From positions 1 to 35,763 of the forward strand of contig CAJBZC010000549.1 in NCBI GenBank assembly GCA_903959965.1: a stretch of 35,763 bases of DNA, given 5' to 3'. A program made the position numbers and the translations under genes. The notes below the pieces were generated by a model, which worked only from the letters and a program-made list of their open reading frames with translations, was not told where the DNA came from and did not search any database. Positions 25,773 through 32,637 of the stretch are shown piece after piece. This DNA comes from an uncultured bacterium (GTDB lineage: Bacteria; Bacteroidota; Bacteroidia; Chitinophagales; Chitinophagaceae). How positions within the stretch are numbered: position 1 is the first letter of the stretch; every line of letters begins with the position of its first letter.

Positions 25773-26711
25773 ATGACCGAAATTAGAACGCAAATACCGA
25801 AAACCGACGATCAGACCCCGGAACTTTGGGACCGGGCGTTGCTGGGGGATGTTCGCAGCATCGCACGTTGTCTCTCGCTCATCGAGCGTGAGGGCCCTGA
25901 TATTCCCGATCGCCTGGCCCGGCTGCCAGCCTCTTCGGCCCGCCGGATCGTCGGGATCACCGGCCCGCCGGGTGCCGGTAAGAGCACCCTTACGGATGCA
26001 CTGATTGCTGAATTGCTGGCGGCAGGTCAGCGGGTGGCCGTGCTCTGTGTGGATCCCAGCTCGCCATTTCACCACGGCGCATTGCTGGGAGACCGGATCC
26101 GGATGAACCGTTGGCACGACCATCCGGACGTCTTTATCCGCTCCCTGGCCAGCCGGGGATCCCTCGGGGGGCTTCATCCCGCCATTTGGGAGATGGTCTC
26201 CTTCCTGTCCGCTTGCCCCTTCGATCGCATCATCATCGAAACCGTCGGCGTGGGTCAAAGCGAAGTGGATATTGCCGCCCTGGCCGATCTGACGGTGGTC
26301 GTACTCGTTCCAGAATCCGGTGACGAAGTGCAAACCATGAAAGCCGGACTCATGGAGATCGCGGATATCTTTGTGGTCAACAAGAGCGACCGGCCGGATG
26401 CGGATCGATTCCTGCGCACCCTGCGTCAATTGATTCCTGCCAACGATCAGGATGCACATGACCCGGTTCCTGTGATGGCAACGGTGGCTGACAAGGGAAC
26501 GGGGCTAAAGGAATTGCATGCGGCCATCGAAGCTGGATTGAACAGGGATATGCGTCCGGCAGACAGACTTCGGATATGGACAGAACGGGCGCTGTATCTC
26601 ATTCGTAAAAAACGCATGAAAGACCTGCAAAAGGAAGACCTTTGCGCATCGATCTCGGAGGAGCTCAACAAAGGAGCGTTCAACTTGTATAAATTCATCG
26701 ATAAATACTGA
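25773..26711 (+). CDS. meaB: Methylmalonyl-CoA mutase-associated GTPase MeaB
   Basis: MeaB is a G3E-type GTPase that protects methylmalonyl-CoA mutase and controls loading of its adenosylcobalamin cofactor. The 312-residue product has the P-loop GITGPPGAGKSTLTDALI near residue 60, CVDPSSPFHHGALLGDRIRM near 94, ETVGVGQSEVDIAAL near 153, and the NKSD base-recognition motif near 200. The C-terminal helical segment is intact. The ORF track start (25719) adds 18 residues that overlap the divergent gene, and the ATG at 25773 (MTEIRTQIP) is preferred. The mutase genes are not in this window. The CDGSH gene follows after three bases. Confidence 0.93.
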   Translation: MTEIRTQIPKTDDQTPELWDRALLGDVRSIARCLSLIEREGPDIPDRLARLPASSARRIVGITGPPGAGKSTLTDALIAELLAAGQRVAVLCVDPSSPFHHGALLGDRIRMNRWHDHPDVFIRSLASRGSLGGLHPAIWEMVSFLSACPFDRIIIETVGVGQSEVDIAALADLTVVVLVPESGDEVQTMKAGLMEIADIFVVNKSDRPDADRFLRTLRQLIPANDQDAHDPVPVMATVADKGTGLKELHAAIEAGLNRDMRPADRLRIWTERALYLIRKKRMKDLQKEDLCASISEELNKGAFNLYKFIDKY

Positions 26712-26714
26712 ACC

Positions 26715-26981
26715 ATGGATACGATTCCCAACGAAGGATTTCCCAAAGCGGCGAAGAACGAACCCTGTTGCGTGCAGGCCGAAGCAGGCAAGACCATTGC
26801 CTGGTGCACCTGCGGTTTGAGTGAAAAGCAGCCTTTCTGCGACGGACGGCACAAGCAGATAGAAGGTATGCCATATAAGAGCCTGAAAGTGACCTTCGAA
26901 CAGCAGGAGGAAGTATGGCTCTGTCAGTGCAAGCAGACCAAAAATCCGCCATACTGCGACGGTAGCCACCGGAATCTCTGA
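26715..26981 (+). CDS. Dual CDGSH-type iron-sulfur protein
   Basis: This 88-residue protein carries two CDGSH iron-sulfur motifs: CTCGLSEKQPFCDGRH (residues about 33-48) and CQCKQTKNPPYCDGSH (about 70-85). Each has the three Cys and one His that bind a [2Fe-2S] cluster, so the protein should hold two clusters. Such small proteins act in electron transfer or cluster handling, and the partner is unknown. It has no signal peptide and is cytosolic. It starts three bases after the meaB stop and lies 45 bp before nadB, whose product is also redox-linked, so it is probably in the same operon. Confidence 0.9.
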   Translation: MDTIPNEGFPKAAKNEPCCVQAEAGKTIAWCTCGLSEKQPFCDGRHKQIEGMPYKSLKVTFEQQEEVWLCQCKQTKNPPYCDGSHRNL

Positions 26982-27026
26982 ACAGACGAATTACTCGACA
27001 CAGACCGTTCACCCGTTTCTGATCGC

Positions 27027-28625
27027 ATGCAGACCGATTTTCTCGTGATTGGTTCCGGCATCGCCGGACTTACTTTTGCCCTCAAGGTGGCGGAAGCCCG
27101 ACCGGACAAGCGGGTGACGGTCATCACCAAGACCATCTCCGACGAGACCAATACGAAATACGCACAGGGTGGCGTGGCAGCGGTGTGGGATGAGGATTCT
27201 GACGATTTCAACAAACATATTGAAGATACCCTGATCGCGGGAGATGGTCTATGTCAGCGTGAAACCGTGGAAGTGGTGGTGAAGGAAGGGCCGCAAAGGG
27301 TCCGGGAGATCATCGAATGGGGCGCACGATTCGATAAGGATGCCGACGGAGAGTATGCCCTGGGAAAGGAAGGTGGCCACAGCGAATCCCGGATCCTGCA
27401 CTACAAGGATGTCACCGGCAAGGAGATGGAACGCGCACTGCTGGAAGCGATTCGACAGCGTCCGAATATCGAGCTCATGAGCCACTGGTTCGTGGTCGAC
27501 CTGATCACCCAGCATCACCTGGGTTACCTGGTCATGAAATCCACCCCAGACATCGAATGTTACGGGGTATATGCACTGAATCTGCAGACGAACCGGATCG
27601 ATAAGATCCTGGCGGGGGTGACCTTGCTGGCAACCGGAGGGAATGGTCAGATCTACCGCACCACTACCAATCCCGCCATCGCTACGGGCGACGGCGTGGC
27701 CATGGTCTATCGGGCCAAGGGCCGTATCGAGAATATGGAATTCATCCAGTTCCATCCTACCGCCCTGCACGAGCCCCATGTAAAGGGTCATTCCTTCCTC
27801 ATCACTGAGGCGGTGCGTGGAGACGGAGGCATCCTGCGCAATCATGCCGGGGAGGCCTTCATGGAACGATATGATGAAAGAAAAGATCTTGCCCCCAGAG
27901 ACATTGTCGCCCGCGCCATCGATAGTGAGATGAAGATCCAGGGAACAGAGCATGTATGGCTCGACTGCCGTCATATGGATCCCGGTAATTTCAGCCGACA
28001 TTTTCCGAACATCCTGGAGAAATGCCGCAGCATCGGCATCGATCCGGTGAAGGACTTGATCCCGGTCGCCCCGGCCGCCCATTATAGCTGTGGCGGAATC
28101 AAGACAGACCTGCAGGGTCGGACAAGCATCCGCCATCTGTATGCGGCAGGAGAATGTGCCTCCACCGGTCTGCACGGAGCGAACCGCCTTGCCAGCAATT
28201 CCCTGCTGGAGGCAATGGTCTTCGCCCACCGCATCAGTGTAAATGCCGCGGATGCCATCGACCGGGTCATCATTCGTGAAGACATCCCCGACTGGGATGA
28301 GGCCGGAACCACCGAACCCCGTGAGAAGATCCTCATCACCCAGAGTCTGAAGGAATTGCAATGGCTCATGTCTGACTATGTAGGTATTTTGCGATCTGAC
28401 ATGCGCCTGCAGCGCGCCAGCCGGCGTCTTGATCTGCTGCATGAGGAGACCGAGGCGCTTTATCAGAAGACCATCCTCTCCCCACAGCTTTGCGAACTGC
28501 GGAACATGATCACGGTATCCTACCTTGTGGTCAAAGGCGCGCAGTTCCGGAAAGAGAGCAGGGGACTGCATTACAACACGGACCATCCTTACAAGCAGCG
28601 GCTGGTGCAGAACATCGTACTTTGA
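27027..28625 (+). CDS. nadB: L-aspartate oxidase
   Basis: This flavoprotein oxidises L-aspartate to iminoaspartate, the first step of de novo NAD synthesis. The 532-residue product has the FAD-binding GSGIAGLTFALKVAE near residue 9, TKYAQGGVAAVWDE near 45, GGHSESRILHYKDVTGKEME near 118 and EFIQFHPTALHEP near 240. APAAHYSCGGI lies near 350 and GANRLASNSLLEAMVF near 385. These are the succinate dehydrogenase/fumarate reductase flavoprotein-family motifs in the NadB arrangement. The length matches the family. nadA and nadC are not in this window. The 461-residue antisense ORF over it is a shadow. Confidence 0.96.
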   Translation: MQTDFLVIGSGIAGLTFALKVAEARPDKRVTVITKTISDETNTKYAQGGVAAVWDEDSDDFNKHIEDTLIAGDGLCQRETVEVVVKEGPQRVREIIEWGARFDKDADGEYALGKEGGHSESRILHYKDVTGKEMERALLEAIRQRPNIELMSHWFVVDLITQHHLGYLVMKSTPDIECYGVYALNLQTNRIDKILAGVTLLATGGNGQIYRTTTNPAIATGDGVAMVYRAKGRIENMEFIQFHPTALHEPHVKGHSFLITEAVRGDGGILRNHAGEAFMERYDERKDLAPRDIVARAIDSEMKIQGTEHVWLDCRHMDPGNFSRHFPNILEKCRSIGIDPVKDLIPVAPAAHYSCGGIKTDLQGRTSIRHLYAAGECASTGLHGANRLASNSLLEAMVFAHRISVNAADAIDRVIIREDIPDWDEAGTTEPREKILITQSLKELQWLMSDYVGILRSDMRLQRASRRLDLLHEETEALYQKTILSPQLCELRNMITVSYLVVKGAQFRKESRGLHYNTDHPYKQRLVQNIVL

Positions 28626-28662
28626 TGCCGTCAACGCCGCGCATTCAGATAACGCAACTTAC

Positions 28663-29583
28663 ATGTATCATATCGTCAAGGCCCTGCTCTATCTACTGTC
28701 CCTCCTGCCCTGGTTTATCATCTACGCCTTGTCGGATCTGATGTATCTTTTGGCATTCCACGTGTTCGGATATCGAAAGCGCGTCGTGTACGAAAATCTC
28801 CAACGTGCCTTTCCGGAGCTGTCTGATGCGGAGAGGACCCGCCTCGCAAAGCAGTTTTACCACAATTTTACGGATACGCTGCTCGAGACCATCAAGATCA
28901 TCAGTATGAGTGATCGCGCGTTTGACAGACATTTCAAGGTGAATGAGGAGACCATGTCCCTGATCTCGGGGATTGTGAAATCCGGCCGCACTTGTCAGAT
29001 CCATGCCATGCATAATTTCAACTGGGAATTTGTGAATCTGGGTGTAGCCAGGGCCCTGGATGTTCCGTTTCTGGGGGTTTACATGCCATTGAAAAACAGG
29101 GTGCTGGAGCGGATCTTCAGAAGATTTCGAAGCCGGTACGGTACGGTATTGGTTCCGGCCACGGCCTTCAAGCGAAACTTCGAACAGGTCGAGCGGGAAT
29201 ATGCTCAGACCGCCTATGCCCTGGCGCTGGTGGCGGATCAAAGTCCGGGAAAGCCCGCAGAGGCCTGGTGGCTCAATTTCTTCAATACCCCCACAGCTTT
29301 CATCCCCGGGCCGGAACGGGCTGCCAGGGAAAGAAAGCTGGGCGTCGTATTCGCCCATTTTTACAAGATTCGAAGGGGATGCTACACTTTTGACGCAGTG
29401 GTCGCAGCCGAGGATGCATCAGTCACCATGCCAGGCGAGCTCACCCTGGCCTATGCCAGGTATGTGGAGGTATGCATCAGGAAACAGCCCCATAACTATC
29501 TCTGGAGTCACCGTCGCTGGAAGCATGCCTATAAACCCGAATATGCCGATCGGGTGTTGGAGCCGTTGACCGGGATCAGTTGA
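28663..29583 (+). CDS. LpxL/HtrB-type lipid A acyltransferase
   Basis: This 306-residue protein transfers a late acyl chain to lipid A, or a related acceptor, at the inner membrane. It has an N-terminal membrane segment (VKALLYLLSLLPWFIIYALS), the sequence RKRVVYENLQRAFPELSDAER typical of this family, the catalytic H-x4-E motif in MHNFNWEFVNLG (near residue 115) and ALVADQSPGKPAE near 190. The ORF track start (28525) overlaps nadB, and the ATG at 28663 gives the family N-terminus. It lies 37 bp after nadB, and its 3' end overlaps the convergent rhodanese gene by 8 nt. Confidence 0.87.
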   Translation: MYHIVKALLYLLSLLPWFIIYALSDLMYLLAFHVFGYRKRVVYENLQRAFPELSDAERTRLAKQFYHNFTDTLLETIKIISMSDRAFDRHFKVNEETMSLISGIVKSGRTCQIHAMHNFNWEFVNLGVARALDVPFLGVYMPLKNRVLERIFRRFRSRYGTVLVPATAFKRNFEQVEREYAQTAYALALVADQSPGKPAEAWWLNFFNTPTAFIPGPERAARERKLGVVFAHFYKIRRGCYTFDAVVAAEDASVTMPGELTLAYARYVEVCIRKQPHNYLWSHRRWKHAYKPEYADRVLEPLTGIS

Positions 29584-30229
29584 GTTTATCTGTGTCCTTT
29601 TCTATGGGGATCCCTTTTTGTACACGTATCGCATCCCAACCACCATCCACCGTTCGGAGTAGTGTATATCCCTGATGCAGCAGCACCGAGGCGGCCATCA
29701 TGCTTTTTTCATCCGAAGAACCGCAGATGTACAGATGCTGATCCTCTTCTATCAGCGAAAGGGTCATCATGTCTGACAGGCTCCGCAAAGGGATGTTCAT
29801 TGCGTCTTTCACATGTCCTTCTGCGAACTCCGCTTCTGTACGAACATCCACCACCAGTAACAACTCGTCATAGGGCAGATCCATCGCCAACTCATCTGTC
29901 TCCACCCGGATGACCAGGTGGTAATCATTGTTGTCAGCAAGCCAGGCTTTCATGCAGCCTTTCAGCCAACCCAGCGGAGCCTTGCGTCCGCTGCGCTGCA
30001 TTCGTTCCGCTACATCAGGGGCTATTTGTTCGTCAAATACCAGCAGGATATCACGTTCTGTAGGAATCAGATTCGTGAGCCATTGCTCGAAATAGTTATC
30101 GAACGGAATGAAAAGAGCGCCGGGGATATGTGTTTCCGCAAATGCATCCGACGTACGAACGTCAAGCACAATAATGCTGTCGTCTGTTGCTAATAATTGT
30201 TTGAAATCCAGTGGATTCAGCGCGCGCAT
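29576..30229 (-). CDS. Two-domain rhodanese-like protein
   Basis: This 217-residue cytosolic protein has two rhodanese folds. The first (about 1-100) has VLDVRTSDAFAETHIPGALF, but its expected active-site loop reads LLVFDEQIAPDVAERM and has no Cys, so it is probably inactive. The second (about 120-215) has LLVVDVRTEAEFAEGHVKDAMNI and the loop LYICGSSDEKSMMAAS with a Cys in the catalytic position. It would move sulfane sulfur or act as a sulfur carrier. It lies 88 bp downstream of an ArsR-type regulator in the same direction, which suggests control by that protein. Its 3' end overlaps the acyltransferase gene by 8 nt. Confidence 0.87.
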   Translation of the reverse strand: MRALNPLDFKQLLATDDSIIVLDVRTSDAFAETHIPGALFIPFDNYFEQWLTNLIPTERDILLVFDEQIAPDVAERMQRSGRKAPLGWLKGCMKAWLADNNDYHLVIRVETDELAMDLPYDELLLVVDVRTEAEFAEGHVKDAMNIPLRSLSDMMTLSLIEEDQHLYICGSSDEKSMMAASVLLHQGYTLLRTVDGGWDAIRVQKGIPIEKDTDKLN

Positions 30230-30317
30230 CTGTGTAATTTTGATCCGGAGGTAACCATACCGGGATGCGAAACTACATCAAAAATCACCGGAATGGGGCT
30301 GGTGTTCCGGTTGAGGA

Positions 30318-30674
30318 TCAACTCAGGAGGGTCTCAACAAAACTGTTGATCCGGCGAACCCTTTCCTCATTAATGCGGTAGTATATGAATTTCCCATCCC
30401 TTTCTGCCTTTACAATCCCCGCACGGCGTAGTATGGCCAGGTGCTGTGATGCGACAGACTGTTCGAGCCTGAGTTGAACATAGAGATCCGTTACGGTCAT
30501 ACGCTGATGTTCTTCCAATAGCTTGATCATCTGTTGTCTCAGCTTATGATTCAATGCGCGGAGCACAAGTGCAGCCTTTTTGATGCTGAGGTAGTCGATC
30601 TGCAGAGGTCCTTCCATGGATGCAACCGACTCATTTGGGGATGGCGAATTTATATGGTCGTTGGTATTATTCAT
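30318..30674 (-). CDS. ArsR-family winged-helix regulator without cysteines
   Basis: This 118-residue DNA-binding protein has the ArsR winged-helix pattern: VLRALNHKLRQQMIKLLEEH, MTVTDLYVQLRLEQSVASQH as the helix-turn-helix, LAILRRAGIVKAERDGKFIYYRI as recognition helix end and wing. It has no Cys, so neither the metal-binding ELCVCDL-type motif nor the thiol switch of BigR/SqrR regulators is present. The effector is unknown. A second ATG 19 codons in (MEGPLQIDYLS) is an alternative start. It lies upstream of the rhodanese gene and probably regulates it and itself. A 10-bp palindrome (30748-30757) lies upstream. Confidence 0.88.
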   Translation of the reverse strand: MNNTNDHINSPSPNESVASMEGPLQIDYLSIKKAALVLRALNHKLRQQMIKLLEEHQRMTVTDLYVQLRLEQSVASQHLAILRRAGIVKAERDGKFIYYRINEERVRRINSFVETLLS

Positions 30675-30747
30675 ACGGCATATTGGGGGTTTGTACGGAT
30701 TAAATTCGATTCGAAAACTAAGTTAGGGCAAGAATTCGCACACCGTT

Positions 30748-30757
30748 ATCATATGAT
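30748..30757. promoter_or_regulatory. Palindrome upstream of the ArsR-type gene, possible operator
   Basis: ATCATATGAT is a perfect 10-bp palindrome 74 bp upstream of the regulator's start. A near-consensus -7 box on the minus strand (TAGTTTTC, 30713-30720) lies between it and the gene, so the palindrome would sit around the -40 region. ArsR proteins bind AT-rich dyads, but no binding data exist here and the site is suggestive only. Confidence 0.3.
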
Positions 30758-30797
30758 GAGACATTTTAATGTGCCGTAGTGATTTGTAGTAGTCGGA

Positions 30798-31469
30798 TTA
30801 ACGCGGTGTCATCGTGCTGTGGAATGCTTTTCCATAAAAAGGTTCCGCATAGGCGACATTGTTGAAATTTCGCTGTTCATAAGAACCGATGCCATGCCGA
30901 ATGAGTTCCTGGCTGCCGGCGATTGGGTCGCCAAAGCGGGCGTTCGGATCGGTGCAGATCTCCCTGAATTTCCCTGAGCCGTTTCCAAAGAAAAGGATGT
31001 GCCTCTCCCGCAGCCAGCCATTGAAACTGTCGGCGGTAAGGATGATCGGGGAGGATGGCATGATCGTCTGGCCGTCAGCGTCGAATATGGCGGCGAATAC
31101 CTCCATCCTGCGTGCATCTATCATTGGGCAGCGAAGCATTTCCGGGGGTTGATCCAGGGTGCCGGAGGCCATCCAGACCAGGGTGTTGCAAGTGATCAAC
31201 GGAATAGACAACGCATAACAAAGTCCCTTGGCCGCAGCCATCCCCACACGAAGTCCAGTATAGGAACCAGGGCCATCCACCACCTGGACGGCCTCCAGGT
31301 CGGTCATGTTCATGCCAGCGTCCCGGAGCAGCTCCCGGATGCCGACATGCAGGAAGGCTGCATGATCCCGCTGGCTGGGGTTGGTGCGCTCCCCAAGCAT
31401 CTTTTCCCCATCCGATAAGCAGATGATCGCCGTTTCCAGCGCCGTATGAATATGAAGAATCTTTGCCAT
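30798..31469 (-). CDS. tsaB: tRNA threonylcarbamoyladenosine synthesis protein TsaB
   Basis: TsaB supports TsaD in making t6A at position 37 of ANN-decoding tRNAs. The 223-residue product starts MAKILHIHTALETAIICLSDG and carries VVDGPGSYTGLRVGMAAAKGLCYALSIPLI near residues 70-100, the most conserved stretch of the family. DARRMEVFAAIFD follows near 125. The ORF track start (31514) adds 15 residues that are not family-like. It has its own transcription unit, 123 bp upstream of the ArsR-type gene. It is divergent from ridA across 122 bp. Confidence 0.93.
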   Translation of the reverse strand: MAKILHIHTALETAIICLSDGEKMLGERTNPSQRDHAAFLHVGIRELLRDAGMNMTDLEAVQVVDGPGSYTGLRVGMAAAKGLCYALSIPLITCNTLVWMASGTLDQPPEMLRCPMIDARRMEVFAAIFDADGQTIMPSSPIILTADSFNGWLRERHILFFGNGSGKFREICTDPNARFGDPIAGSQELIRHGIGSYEQRNFNNVAYAEPFYGKAFHSTMTPR

Positions 31470-31562
31470 CTGTAGATGAGGTATGGTTGATTGGAATCTG
31501 AATGCAAGCTGCATGCCGTTGATTTTCCAGTCAACATATGGGAGAACAGCGCCTGCATCCGC

Positions 31563-31570
31563 TACCTTTG
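31563..31570 (+). promoter_or_regulatory. -7 promoter box (TAnnTTTG) for ridA
   Basis: TACCTTTG matches the -7 consensus exactly and ends 21 nt before the ridA ATG. An exact minus-strand box (TAATTTTG, 31576-31583) lies 6 bp away and could drive tsaB with a leader of about 100 nt, so the two divergent promoters may overlap. Confidence 0.5.
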
Positions 31571-31591
31571 TTGCTCAAAATTACGCCAGCC

Positions 31592-31972
31592 ATGCCCAAA
31601 ATCATCATCAATACCCCGGACGCACCCGCACCTATCGGTCCTTACAATCAGGCCGTCAAAGTCAACGGTATGCTGTTTGTTTCAGGACAGATCGCCATTA
31701 ATCCGGCCACCGGTGCCATGCGCACAGAAACCCTGGCCGAAGAAACCTGCCAGGTATTGCGCAACCTGGAGGCTGTGCTCAAGGCAGCCGGAATGGATTT
31801 CTCCCATGTGATCAAGACCACCATCTTCCTGAGCGACATGTCGCTCTTCACGGAAGTCAACGAGTTGTATGCCACCTGCTTTCAGGGTGACTTCCCCGCA
31901 CGGGAAACCGTGGCTGTCAAAGGACTTCCGCGTAATGTTAATGTCGAGATCAGTATGATTGCGGCTGAGTGA
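31592..31972 (+). CDS. ridA: RidA family reactive enamine/imine deaminase
   Basis: RidA hydrolyses reactive 2-aminoacrylate-type enamines and imines released by PLP enzymes. The 126-residue product has the expected length and motifs: APAPIGPYNQAVKVNGMLFVSGQIAINP at the N-terminus and the C-terminal FPARETVAVKGLPRNVNVEI with the substrate-binding Arg. The ORF track start (31538) adds 18 residues upstream of the family N-terminus, beginning ahead of the -7 box, and is rejected. The serC product in this window is itself a PLP enzyme, but no direct link is implied. Confidence 0.93.
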   Translation: MPKIIINTPDAPAPIGPYNQAVKVNGMLFVSGQIAINPATGAMRTETLAEETCQVLRNLEAVLKAAGMDFSHVIKTTIFLSDMSLFTEVNELYATCFQGDFPARETVAVKGLPRNVNVEISMIAAE

Positions 31973-32020
31973 CTTTTGTCATCGGATATATAACATATTT
32001 TGATTAAATTCAGTTAATAT

Positions 32021-32593
32021 TTGCCTTCTCTGAAAAGGTTGCTTGCCATATCCCTGATTTCCATTCATCTGTTCACACAGACGGGGTATCATTTTTTGTT
32101 TGACCAACTCGAAATCGGCAGTCACCGCAGCATGGTTGATCGACTGGACGGAAGAGATTATCGTCCGGAGGAGTTGATCGAGATCCGTGTACCAGTGCCA
32201 TTGCCCTATCAGTTAAATGGGCAGGCATTTGAACGGGTTGACGGCGATATTGACATAGACGGGATTCATTACAACTATGTCAGCCGGAAGATGGTGAATG
32301 ATACACTCATCCTGCTGGTCATACCCAACCACGATAAGACCCGGATCCGACATGCGCGTGAGACGTTCTTCGCGCTGGTGAACGATATGCAGGATCACGC
32401 ATCCAAAGGAAGGGATGCTTCCCTGCCCGCCGGTGCCAAAAAGCCATTCAGTTGCGAGGCTGCCGAATTGCCGGTCGTACCATGCGGGCCGGATCCGGAA
32501 GATCCCGCCCGCTCTTTGATTGTATGTCATCTTGCCGGGTACTTATCCCTCTCCCTTTCAGTTCCGGAACCGCCCCCGGATCTAATGGTCTGA
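32021..32593 (+). CDS. Unrecognised small exported protein
   Basis: I do not recognise a characterised family. The product is up to 190 residues and has no ATG or GTG before its hydrophobic leader. Possible starts are TTG at 32021, CTG at 32030 (giving MKRLLAISLISIHLF, a normal signal-peptide form) and TTG at 32039. The mature part has IRVPVPLPYQLNGQAFERVDGDIDIDGIHYNYVSRKMVNDTLIL, which looks like beta strands. A Pro- and Cys-containing tail follows (CEAAELPVVPCGP), and a second hydrophobic stretch (SLIVCHLAGYLSLSLS) lies near the end. Similar small proteins, from memory, occur beside envelope genes in Bacteroidota. It precedes the haloperoxidase-like lipoprotein by 44 bp. Coding is supported by consistent codon usage and length. 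Confidence 0.55.
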   Translation: MPSLKRLLAISLISIHLFTQTGYHFLFDQLEIGSHRSMVDRLDGRDYRPEELIEIRVPVPLPYQLNGQAFERVDGDIDIDGIHYNYVSRKMVNDTLILLVIPNHDKTRIRHARETFFALVNDMQDHASKGRDASLPAGAKKPFSCEAAELPVVPCGPDPEDPARSLIVCHLAGYLSLSLSVPEPPPDLMV

Positions 32594-32637
32594 GTACACG
32601 ATCAGTCCATCAGATTCATCACCAAATTTCACTCAAC

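Noticed and set aside
25746-26459. Upstream extension of the O-antigen-ligase-like ORF (frame open to 26459)
   Set aside because: The extension is antisense to meaB, is hydrophilic and has no membrane segments or family similarity. The family N-terminus begins at the ATG at 25745.
27249-28634. 461-aa minus-strand ORF over nadB
   Set aside because: It is a shadow of a strongly supported gene. The peptide is not like any family and arises from the codon bias of nadB. The same applies to the long antisense ORFs over serC, DUF1015 and the aldehyde dehydrogenase.
30675-30797. Spacer between tsaB and the ArsR-type gene checked for a tRNA or small RNA
   Set aside because: A GATTCGAAAAC stretch recalls a T-arm, but no acceptor stem or cloverleaf can be formed. 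Only a short palindrome and a near-consensus -7 box are visible.
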